A stretch of 7,717 bases of DNA from Dehalococcoidia bacterium. GTDB taxonomy: Bacteria > Chloroflexota > Dehalococcoidia > GIF9 > AB-539-J10. Shown here one piece after another: positions 1 through 4,841 of this stretch. The translations under genes and the position numbers were made by a program. The notes under the pieces are model-generated. The model made no database searches, had not been told where the DNA came from, and saw nothing but the letters and a program-made list of their open reading frames with translations. The stretch lies in NCBI GenBank assembly GCA_030603485.1, contig JAUVXS010000083.1, positions 1 through 7,717 on the forward strand, read 5' to 3'. Every line of letters begins with the position of its first letter. The first letter of the stretch is position 1.

Positions 1-655
1 TGACCTTATCGGCGGCATCCAGACGGTTACCTTAGGAGATGAAGAAGCCAGGCGACGGCACACCCAAAAATCTATCCTGGAGCGCAAGGCTCCGCCTACC
101 TTTGATGTGGTGGTAGAAATTGTAGATTATTACAGGGTAACCATACATCCTGTCGTGACCGAGGCTGTTGATGCTCTCTTACATGGGCAACCCCCAAAGG
201 CAGAAGTGCGCTGGATGGATGAAAATGGTGAGGTAAAGAGGGAGGCGATTACCACCCCTCTTATATGGGAAAGCAAGGAAGAGCAGCAGTCGGAAAAAGC
301 ACTGCGATTCCACCTCTTCGGCGCTAACCGGTCTCGATTGGAACAAGTTGCTAAGGAAGGGCGAAAAGATGTGAAAATCATCTCCGACCTTAAGCAAGCT
401 GATATTTTCCTCACCACACGAAGCTATTACCGCCGCAAGCCGCAGAGGATACGGGATGCCGAGGCACTGGGTATACCAATTTATGTCCTTAAAAGCAACA
501 ATGCCGCTCAAATGAAGCAATGCCTGGACGCACTCTACCCCCGTGACACTCAATCTGCCTATGTCCATCATCTACAGCGTCTCCTGGCTGGACGCCGCGG
601 TTTCAACTCCGGTGACCGGAGCGTGGAACATGGCAGAAAAAGGAAGTCGAGGTAA
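1..655 (+). CDS. AAA ATPase / R3H-type protein (Ycf45/SpoIIIAA-like), 3' part only
   Basis: The 5' end lies outside the window; the frame is open from base 2 and gives the last 217 residues. Fragment residues 1-40 (LIGGIQTVTLGDEEARRR, then ILERKAPPTFDVVVEI) match from memory the distal part of the ATPase domain of Ycf45/SpoIIIAA-like proteins, which carry an AAA ATPase and often a C-terminal R3H single-stranded nucleic-acid-binding domain. Residues about 136-175 (ADIFLTTRSYYRRKPQRIRDAEALGIPIYVLKSN) fit the family's conserved C-terminal block. The last 35 residues keep a YVHHLQRLLA stretch but end in a basic run, GRKRKSR, so an R3H domain is at best partial. The P-loop is not in view. An internal GTG at 107 is not the start, because strong family similarity continues upstream of it. 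The stop is 3 bases before tmk, suggesting one transcript. The cellular role is not established; a soluble nucleic-acid-linked ATPase is the inference. Confidence 0.75.
   Translation, partial: DLIGGIQTVTLGDEEARRRHTQKSILERKAPPTFDVVVEIVDYYRVTIHPVVTEAVDALLHGQPPKAEVRWMDENGEVKREAITTPLIWESKEEQQSEKALRFHLFGANRSRLEQVAKEGRKDVKIISDLKQADIFLTTRSYYRRKPQRIRDAEALGIPIYVLKSNNAAQMKQCLDALYPRDTQSAYVHHLQRLLAGRRGFNSGDRSVEHGRKRKSR
649..652 (+). promoter_or_regulatory. Ribosome-binding site of tmk, overlapping the upstream stop
   Basis: GAGG lies 6 bases before the TTG at 659 and runs directly into the TAA stop (653-655) of the preceding gene. It supports the TTG as the true start, since no ATG or GTG in this frame lies between 640 and the P-loop. 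It also suggests that tmk translation is coupled to the upstream gene. Confidence 0.6.
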
Positions 656-658
656 TCC

Positions 659-1279
659 TTGGGACTGTTCATCACCTTTGAAGGTGGCGAGGGCTGCGGC
701 AAAAGCACTCAATCCAGGCTCTTGCTGAAGAAGCTTGAGCAGCAAAACATCCCTGCGGTATTAACCCATGAGCCTGGAGGCACGGCTCTGGGCGACGAGA
801 TAAGGAAAGCGCTTAAGAGGAAACGGAGTTCCTTTATTTCGCCCCAGGCTGAGCTGTTTCTTCTGGCCGCTTCCCGTGTCCAATTGCTGGCTGAGATAAT
901 TCGCCCGGCTTTGGAAGAAGGTAAAGTGGTTGTTTGCGACCGCTTCACGCACTCTACTCTGGTCTATCAGGGCTACGGGCGGGGACTGGATTTGACCATC
1001 GTGGAGACGGTCAACACTATAGCAACACAGGACCTTAAGCCGGACCTCACTATCCTCCTTGATATTTCACCCGAGCAGGGATTAGCACGAAAGCGAAGCT
1101 TAAAAGACCGCTTTGAGCTGGAGGATTTATCGTTCCACCGGCGGGTAAGGGAGGGATACCTCAAGATGGCCGCAGCTGAGCCTGACCGCTGGTTGGTGAT
1201 AGATGCCTCTTTGCCCAAACGTAAAATTGCCGAGATTATCCGGGATAGGGTGAGCCGGTTACTGCCTTCCTATTTGTGA
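659..1279 (+). CDS. tmk: Thymidylate kinase (dTMP kinase)
   Basis: This cytosolic enzyme phosphorylates dTMP to dTDP with ATP, an essential step toward dTTP. The 206-residue product has the family's usual length and is complete. Visible motifs in order: P-loop GGEGCGKST at residues 9-17; EPGG at 38-41, which shapes the dTMP site; the DR motif CDRF at 93-96; YQGYGRGL at 103-110, typical of dTMP kinases; LLD at 133-135; and a LID-like region with arginines at 144, 146 and 151 before RFELE (151-155), followed by FHRRVREGY (159-167). The start is TTG, chosen because the MGLFITFEGGEG opening is canonical and GAGG is 6 bases upstream. It lies 3 bases after the AAA/R3H gene and 52 bases before mnmA. 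Identification is secure from the motifs. Confidence 0.96.
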   Translation: MGLFITFEGGEGCGKSTQSRLLLKKLEQQNIPAVLTHEPGGTALGDEIRKALKRKRSSFISPQAELFLLAASRVQLLAEIIRPALEEGKVVVCDRFTHSTLVYQGYGRGLDLTIVETVNTIATQDLKPDLTILLDISPEQGLARKRSLKDRFELEDLSFHRRVREGYLKMAAAEPDRWLVIDASLPKRKIAEIIRDRVSRLLPSYL

Positions 1280-1287
1280 TCCCTTTC

Positions 1288-1324
1288 GTCATTCCGACCC
1301 TGAACGAAGTGAAGGGGAAGAATC
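1288..1324 (+). repeat. Intergenic repeat element, copy A (longest centre)
   Basis: The stretch begins GTCATTC (1288-1294), contains CTGAACGAAG (1300-1309) and ends GAAGAATC (1317-1324). The same start and end words bracket copy B at 3622-3648, and the inner words match copies C and D. It fills most of the 52-bp tmk-mnmA gap and points in the direction of transcription. From memory it resembles a dispersed intergenic sequence seen in many bacterial genomes, with core CTGAGCGAAGCGAAGAATC. It is not translated. Its GGGGAAG (1314-1320) lies 11 bases before the mnmA ATG, so it might contribute weakly to ribosome binding. Confidence 0.6.
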
Positions 1325-1331
1325 TAAGGTT

Positions 1332-2378
1332 ATGACTAAAGGAAAGGTCGCCGTGGCATTGAGCGGAGGAGTAGATTCTTCCGCCGCTGCTTTGTTGCTC
1401 AAAGAAGATGCCTATGAAGTAATAGGCATACACATGCATCTCCGGGAGTCTCCCCACTTCACCTACCAGGCACATCGGGCGGAGAATATCTGCCGCATTC
1501 TAGATATTCCCTACCATCAGGTTGACCTGCGAAAGGAATTTGAGGCCTGTGTAGTGGACTATTTCTGCCGGGAATACCAGCAAGGGCGGACTCCCAATCC
1601 CTGCGTTGCCTGCAACCGGCACATGAAGTTTGGCCTCCTCCTCGATAAAGCACTTTCCCTGGGCGCTGATTACCTGGCTACAGGCCATTATGCCAGGGTA
1701 GAGCATTCCAGAGACGGGTATCGCTTGCTAAAAGCGGCAGACACCAGTAGAGACCAATCTTATTTTCTTTATACTCTAACCCAGGAAAAGCTCGGGCATG
1801 TCCTGTTTCCTTTAGGCGAGCATAGCAGAGACGAGGTTAAACGGATGGCCAAGCAGGCGAAGTTGCCCACAGCAACCAAATCAAGCCAGGATATCTGCTT
1901 TATTTCCCGGAAGAACTATGGCGTTTTCTTGAGCCAGAGATTTTCCACTCTGCCCGGCGATATTGTAGATGCCGGGGGAAGGAAATTAGGTCAGCATCGG
2001 GGAATAGCCTTTTGTACCATCGGGCAAAGGCATGGCCTGGGATTAGCCTCTGGCCAGCCACTCTACGTCGTAAGAATGGAGCCTGAACATAATAGAATTG
2101 TGCTTGGTCAGGAGAAAGAACTCTATAGCCGGAAGCTCACGGCCCAAAAACTAAACTGGATATCAGGCAAGGCACCGCGGGAGCCCATCACAGCCAGGGC
2201 CAGGATACGCTATAAGTCAAAAGAGGCAGAGGCTGTCCTCTTTTTCAGGAACGACTTCGTGGATGTTCATTTCACTCAGCCTCAAAAGGCGGTAACTCCG
2301 GGGCAGGCCATCGTGTTCTACAATCTCGATGAGGTGCTGGGGGGCGGGATTATCGACTCCGATGAAATCGGAGCTTAA
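1332..2378 (+). CDS. mnmA: tRNA-specific 2-thiouridylase MnmA (CxxC type)
   Basis: MnmA adenylates and thiolates C2 of the wobble uridine (U34) in tRNA-Lys, -Glu and -Gln in the cytosol, using sulfur relayed from a cysteine desulfurase or equivalent. The protein is 348 residues, slightly shorter than the E. coli enzyme. Motifs: PP-loop SGGVDSS at 11-17; GRTPNPCVACN at 85-95; YLATGHYAR at 114-122; DQSYFLYTL at 141-149; and SQDICFI at 185-191. The two catalytic cysteines are expected to be C94 and C189. Position 91 is also cysteine where the E. coli enzyme has aspartate, placing this in the CxxC class. The ATG at 1332 gives a canonical MTKGKVAVALSGG opening, although ribosome-binding sequence is poor (AAGG only 2 bases upstream, GGGGAAG 11 bases upstream). 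It is probably cotranscribed with tmk and rnhB; no promoter or terminator was recognised between them. Confidence 0.95.
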   Translation: MTKGKVAVALSGGVDSSAAALLLKEDAYEVIGIHMHLRESPHFTYQAHRAENICRILDIPYHQVDLRKEFEACVVDYFCREYQQGRTPNPCVACNRHMKFGLLLDKALSLGADYLATGHYARVEHSRDGYRLLKAADTSRDQSYFLYTLTQEKLGHVLFPLGEHSRDEVKRMAKQAKLPTATKSSQDICFISRKNYGVFLSQRFSTLPGDIVDAGGRKLGQHRGIAFCTIGQRHGLGLASGQPLYVVRMEPEHNRIVLGQEKELYSRKLTAQKLNWISGKAPREPITARARIRYKSKEAEAVLFFRNDFVDVHFTQPQKAVTPGQAIVFYNLDEVLGGGIIDSDEIGA

Positions 2379-2402
2379 GCCTATAAATACGGAAACATAA
2401 AT

Positions 2403-2433
2403 CCCCCTCTTAAGATAAGAGGGGTTAGGGGAG
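2403..2433 (+). repeat. Hairpin repeat between mnmA and rnhB
   Basis: CCCCTCTT (2404-2411) and AAGAGGGG (2417-2424) form a perfect 8-bp stem around a 5-base loop. They are followed by TTAGGGGAG, whose GGGG could instead pair with the same C-run. There is no T-run after the stem, so it is not a typical intrinsic terminator. The wording resembles a dispersed C-rich/G-rich intergenic repeat known to me from many bacterial genomes. The AGGGGAG at 2427-2433 lies 2 bases before the rnhB ATG and may act as a closely spaced ribosome-binding site. Confidence 0.6.
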
Positions 2434-2435
2434 TT

Positions 2436-3134
2436 ATGAAAGAGAGAGCTTTGTCCCAGTTTCCAAATCTCGATGAGGAAGATAAGCTTAAATCGCAGGG
2501 CTATGAGCTTATCGCTGGCATCGATGAAGTCGGGCGGGGGGCTCTCGCCGGTCCGGTAGTAGCCAGCGCCGTTATCCTGCCCCACCCAGCCAATCTGCCC
2601 TGGTTTGAGCTGGTTCGGGATAGCAAAGAATTGAACTCCAGGAAACGTGAATCCCTCTTTGACCTGATTACCAAGGAGGCCGTAGCTGTGGGCATTGGCA
2701 TCATTCCTCCTCAAACGATTGACTCCATGAATATCCTCAGAGCAACCAAGCTGGCTATGATGCAGGCAGTGGAAAAACTGCCCAAACAACCCAGCTTCCT
2801 CCTTATAGATAGGATAACCTTGACTCAATGTCATATCCCTCAAAGGGGGATAACCAGAGGTGACAAATCGTGTCTCTCCATTGCCTGTGCTTCCATCATA
2901 GCCAAGGTCACCAGAGACCGTATAATGGAAGAATTCGACCAAATTTACCCCGGTTATGGATTTGCCCGGCATAAAGGCTATGGAACAGGAAAACACATAT
3001 CATGTCTGCAAAAGCTCGGGCCTTCGCCAATTCACCGTCTATACTTTGCCCCTGTCAGAAATATAATCGTAAGCCAAAATTTTCCTTCTGTGAAGAGTAG
3101 GGATGTTGTGCAAACCGATTTTCCACTCCTATGA
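2436..3134 (+). CDS. rnhB: Ribonuclease HII
   Basis: RNase HII cleaves the RNA strand of RNA/DNA hybrids and nicks 5' of single ribonucleotides embedded in DNA, starting ribonucleotide excision repair. The 232-residue protein shows the four acidic metal ligands: D30 and E31 in AGIDEVGRG (28-35), D125 in LLIDR, and D143 in RGDKS, 18 residues later as in the E. coli enzyme. Other family signatures are GPVVASAVIL (39-48), SIACASIIAKVTRDR (148-162), YPGYGFARHKGYGT (171-184) and GPSPIHRLYFAPV (195-207). The last 25 residues are a variable tail. The ATG at 2436 gives a typical leader before the catalytic core, but its spacing to AGGGGAG is only 2 bases, so a TTG at 2451 is a possible alternative start. 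It is 57 bases from mnmA and 89 bases from the yraN-family gene, a partner often found next to rnhB. Confidence 0.95.
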   Translation: MKERALSQFPNLDEEDKLKSQGYELIAGIDEVGRGALAGPVVASAVILPHPANLPWFELVRDSKELNSRKRESLFDLITKEAVAVGIGIIPPQTIDSMNILRATKLAMMQAVEKLPKQPSFLLIDRITLTQCHIPQRGITRGDKSCLSIACASIIAKVTRDRIMEEFDQIYPGYGFARHKGYGTGKHISCLQKLGPSPIHRLYFAPVRNIIVSQNFPSVKSRDVVQTDFPLL

Positions 3135-3163
3135 CTGGGGAACATATCATGACAAGTCAATTT

Positions 3164-3186
3164 TCCTCTCCCTTGACGGGAGAGGA
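3164..3186 (+). repeat. Hairpin repeat between rnhB and the yraN-family gene
   Basis: CCTCTCCC (3165-3172) and GGGAGAGG (3178-3185) form a perfect 8-bp stem around the 5-base loop TTGAC, extended to 9 bp by T3164-A3186. No T-run follows, so an intrinsic terminator is unlikely. Stem length, loop length and strand asymmetry match the hairpin ahead of rnhB, although the sequence differs. From memory it resembles a widespread intergenic repeat with core CCTCTCCCTTGAYGGGAGAGG-like wording; this is not verified here. Confidence 0.6.
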
Positions 3187-3190
3187 CTAA

Positions 3191-3221
3191 GAGCTTGTCC
3201 TGAGCTTGTCGAAGGATCAGG
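3191..3221 (+). repeat. Intergenic repeat element, copy D, with tandem GAGCTTGTC
   Basis: The 9-base word GAGCTTGTC occurs twice (3191-3199 and 3202-3210), separated by CT. Within it, CTGAGC (3200-3205), TTGT and CGAAGGATC (3210-3218) match the CTGARC...GAAGRATC pattern of copies A-C. CCTGA (3199-3203) and TCAGG (3217-3221) could pair. The AAGGA at 3212-3216 doubles as the ribosome-binding site of the following gene. The core resembles, from memory, a dispersed sequence common in several bacterial phyla. Confidence 0.6.
3212..3216 (+). promoter_or_regulatory. Ribosome-binding site deciding the yraN-family start
   Basis: AAGGA ends 7 bases before the ATG at 3224, a near-ideal spacing. This selects 3224 over the in-frame TTG at 3206, which lies inside the repeat element and has no comparable site upstream. 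Confidence 0.65.
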
Positions 3222-3223
3222 TA

Positions 3224-3604
3224 ATGAACCGTCAAGAAGTTGGTAAGCTGGGTGAGAAAGCAGCCCGGAAATTCCTCAAAAAGCGGGGCTACCGTATTCG
3301 GGAGACGGGTTTTCGTTGCCCTCGTGGAGAGATTGACATCATCGCCCAGCAGAAGGACTGCCTTATCTTTGTCGAGGTTCGCACCAAGAGTAGTCTGGAC
3401 TTCGGCACTCCTGAGGAATCAATAACACAGGCCAAAAAGAAAAGACTCATCGCCTTAGCCCTGACCTATACTAATACTCACCAGAACCTCCCCTCTTTAT
3501 GGCGCATAGACGTCGTAGCTATAGAACTCGATGATAAAGGCAAGACCCAACGCATCGAACTCATCGAAAACGCCGTCGAGCAGGACTCCCCGTTTAATTG
3601 CTAG
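3224..3604 (+). CDS. YraN/UPF0102 family nuclease-like protein
   Basis: This is a small cytosolic protein of a family with a Holliday-junction-resolvase-like nuclease fold; its precise role is not settled. The 126-residue product has the usual family length. Visible motifs: NRQEVGKLGEKAARKFLKKRGY (2-23), GEIDII at 35-40 holding the expected acidic metal ligands (E36 and D38), and FVEVRTK at 49-55 (E51 and K55 complete the nuclease-like signature). TPEESITQAKKKRL (62-75) and WRIDVVAI (93-100) follow. The ATG at 3224 is preferred over a TTG 18 bases upstream because it has a well-placed AAGGA and gives the standard family N-terminus. Adjacency to rnhB is common in bacteria and supports a DNA-processing link, by inference only. 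The gene ends the plus-strand cluster; no clear intrinsic terminator follows. Confidence 0.9.
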   Translation: MNRQEVGKLGEKAARKFLKKRGYRIRETGFRCPRGEIDIIAQQKDCLIFVEVRTKSSLDFGTPEESITQAKKKRLIALALTYTNTHQNLPSLWRIDVVAIELDDKGKTQRIELIENAVEQDSPFNC

Positions 3605-3797
3605 CTATTATTAACCGTGCTGTCATTCTGAGCCGCCGGCGAAGAATCCTTCGCGTAGCTAAAAATGTTATTGGGATTCGTACCATCTCGAAGCCGTTTT
3701 CACACAATTCGACAAGGAAGCTACTTTCCTGCGTGGTGGTGGCAGATATCGGTCGAATTAGCTTCTATGTAGCTGCCCTGGATGCGGCGTCCTTGGG
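3605..3797. other. Convergent intergenic region with interleaved inverted repeats
   Basis: This 193-bp gap lies between two converging genes and I see no credible gene in it. It contains repeat copy B (3622-3648) and the small hairpin GCGAAG/CTTCGC (3639-3654). AATTCGAC (3706-3713) is inverted as GTCGAATT (3752-3759), and GAAGCTA (3717-3723) is inverted as TAGCTTC (3759-3765). The two pairs interleave in a-b-a'-b' order. AGGAA/TTCCT (3715-3719 and 3726-3730) is a further short pairing. No T-run follows any stem on either strand, so transcription stop points cannot be assigned. Confidence 0.5.
3622..3654 (+). repeat. Intergenic repeat element, copy B, ending in a hairpin
   Basis: GTCATTC (3622-3628), CTGAGC (3628-3633), six variable bases and CGAAGAATC (3640-3648) follow the same plan as copy A, 10 bases shorter. 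Its end overlaps a 6-bp hairpin, GCGAAG AATC CTTCGC (3639-3654). It sits 18 bases after the yraN-family stop codon and points in that gene's direction. Confidence 0.6.
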
Positions 3798-4556
3798 TTA
3801 TCCCGGGAACCGCGGCTCGTGTCTTACGTCTACCGGTATGGGGTATCGAACGCCGGTCTGGTGGGTGGCTTCAAGCCCCCTTATAACCGGGTCAAGCCAG
3901 TTTGCCGGTATAGTGAAGGCCATCTCCTCATCTTGCACCATCGCCCAGACCCTATCGCCATTTCCCGGGAGTACTACCTTTGGCTCCCCGGTCTTGAATG
4001 TTTGCAGGACTCCTTCAGTGCAGGTTCCACCCCGGCCGCTGAACATAGACTGCACACTCACACCTGTTTCCTGGGTGGCTCCGTGCACCAGCCGCATCAC
4101 CTGAGCGGGATTACAGAATATCATGACCAGGTCCGGGTCGATTTTAGTCCTCTCCAGTGGAGAGAAAATTACCCCGACATTCTGTCCTTTGTTCAGTTTA
4201 ACCTGCTCTACAGCCTCCATCGTTGTCTTTGCTGCATTCTCGTTAGCTGCGTATTTCATTACCAGCATGAAATCGGTCAAGGCTTTCCTGGTCTCAGATT
4301 CAGGCTCGCTCCATCCATAGGTATAGGCTGCAAATGGACAGGCGTTATCATCGGTCGTCATTCCCACCGTCCAGCCGTACTTGCGGGCCATCGTCATACC
4401 GACGCAGACATTTGTCTTAAATCCCATGTCCCTGGAAGGACGGCGGGTCCTTTCCGGGAATTCGTCAATGCTTTTAACCAGCTTAACGGCGATAGGGAAA
4501 GTCAGGGGTCTTATGAGTCTGTTCAGTGCTTCCGCTTTTTGGGTCCAGTCTGTCAT
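3798..4556 (-). CDS. DUF169 family protein, function unknown
   Basis: This 252-residue protein, with no signal peptide or membrane segment visible, resembles the DUF169 family (COG2043), whose biochemical role is not established. Recognisable parts: N-terminal LNRLIRPLTFPIAVKLVKS (11-29); C51 in NVCVGMTMARKYGWTVG (49-65); C73 in DDNACPFAAYTYGW (69-82); DLVMIFCNPAQVMRLVHG (142-159); SGRGGTC (173-179); and C-terminal GVRYPIPVDVRHEPRF (235-250). Cysteines 51, 73, 148 and 179 stand out; C51 and C73 lie in the best-conserved-looking segment. The ATG at 4556 has a strong GGAGGTGA site upstream. A 259-residue open frame on the opposite strand (3819-4598) is judged a shadow because it shows no family features. 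The gene is isolated, 193 bp from the yraN-family end and 285 bp from the serS end, so it is probably expressed on its own. Confidence 0.8.
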   Translation of the reverse strand: MTDWTQKAEALNRLIRPLTFPIAVKLVKSIDEFPERTRRPSRDMGFKTNVCVGMTMARKYGWTVGMTTDDNACPFAAYTYGWSEPESETRKALTDFMLVMKYAANENAAKTTMEAVEQVKLNKGQNVGVIFSPLERTKIDPDLVMIFCNPAQVMRLVHGATQETGVSVQSMFSGRGGTCTEGVLQTFKTGEPKVVLPGNGDRVWAMVQDEEMAFTIPANWLDPVIRGLEATHQTGVRYPIPVDVRHEPRFPG

Positions 4557-4560
4557 GTTG

Positions 4561-4568
4561 TCACCTCC
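4561..4568 (-). promoter_or_regulatory. Strong ribosome-binding site of the DUF169 gene
   Basis: On the minus strand GGAGGTGA is followed by CAAC and ATG, near-perfect anti-16S complementarity at good spacing. It is the strongest such site in the window and fixes the gene's strand and start. Confidence 0.8.
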
Positions 4569-4618
4569 AGCTATAGTTTATTGAGAGTATCAGTTTAGTT
4601 TTCCTAAAACCCACATAT

Positions 4619-4647
4619 AATTTACCGCATTCCATAGATTCGATCAA
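4619..4647 (-). promoter_or_regulatory. Candidate sigma70-type promoter of the DUF169 gene
   Basis: On the minus strand TTGATC (4642-4647) and TAAATT (4619-4624) are separated by exactly 17 bases; each matches 4 of 6 consensus positions. Transcription would begin near 4612, about 55 bases before the ATG. The gene's isolation requires a promoter hereabouts, but the match is weak and the region is AT-rich. Confidence 0.3.
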
Positions 4648-4751
4648 ATACAATTTTTAGAAGAAGTTACCTGTTACCCGAAACCTTAGTCAATCCTATA
4701 TTACCCCTCCCACACTATCAAGCGCTCGATTTCAGCCGGCTGTGCTAATTT

Positions 4752-4776
4752 GCCAGGGGAAAACTCACCCCCTGGC
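4752..4776 (-). terminator. Hairpin downstream of serS, possible terminator
   Basis: GCCAGGGG (4752-4759) and CCCCTGGC (4769-4776) form a perfect 8-bp GC-rich stem with a 9-base loop, 65 bases past the serS stop. In the serS direction it is followed by AAATTAGC rather than a T-run, so it is not a textbook intrinsic terminator. It could still end or protect the serS transcript, or be another intergenic hairpin repeat. Confidence 0.4.
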
Positions 4777-4841
4777 TTGCTTGCCTTGGCCAGCATGCAC
4801 CCCAGCCGCTCTTCTTATAGTATACCGGCCGTAAGCGGTGC

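Larger units (their letters stand above)
4557..4841. other. Intergenic region upstream of the DUF169 gene
   Basis: This 285-bp stretch is AT-rich near the DUF169 end and holds its ribosome-binding site, a candidate promoter and one strong hairpin (4752-4776). A small GTTTT/AAAAC hairpin (4598-4610) lies just past the candidate promoter, and a weak hairpin (4831-4845) overlaps the serS stop. I see no gene in it on either strand. Confidence 0.5.

Noticed and set aside
2217..2996. 259-residue minus-strand open frame across the mnmA-rnhB junction
   Set aside because: It overlaps two secure genes antisense, and its product shows no domain-like motif.
3191..3210. Tandem GAGCTTGTC as the start of a CRISPR or tandem array
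   Set aside because: Only two units 2 bases apart with no spacers and no further copies; it is explained as part of the intergenic repeat.
3598..4104. 168-residue plus-strand open frame after the yraN-family gene
   Set aside because: It starts within the yraN-family end, passes through repeat copy B and then runs antisense to DUF169; its composition looks non-coding.
3819..4598. 259-residue open frame on the plus strand opposite the DUF169 gene
   Set aside because: It has no recognisable family features, while the opposite strand has DUF169-like segments and a strong ribosome-binding site.
4616..4621. Perfect TATAAT on the plus strand
   Set aside because: No -35 box at suitable spacing and no plus-strand gene downstream; the AT-rich setting makes chance likely.
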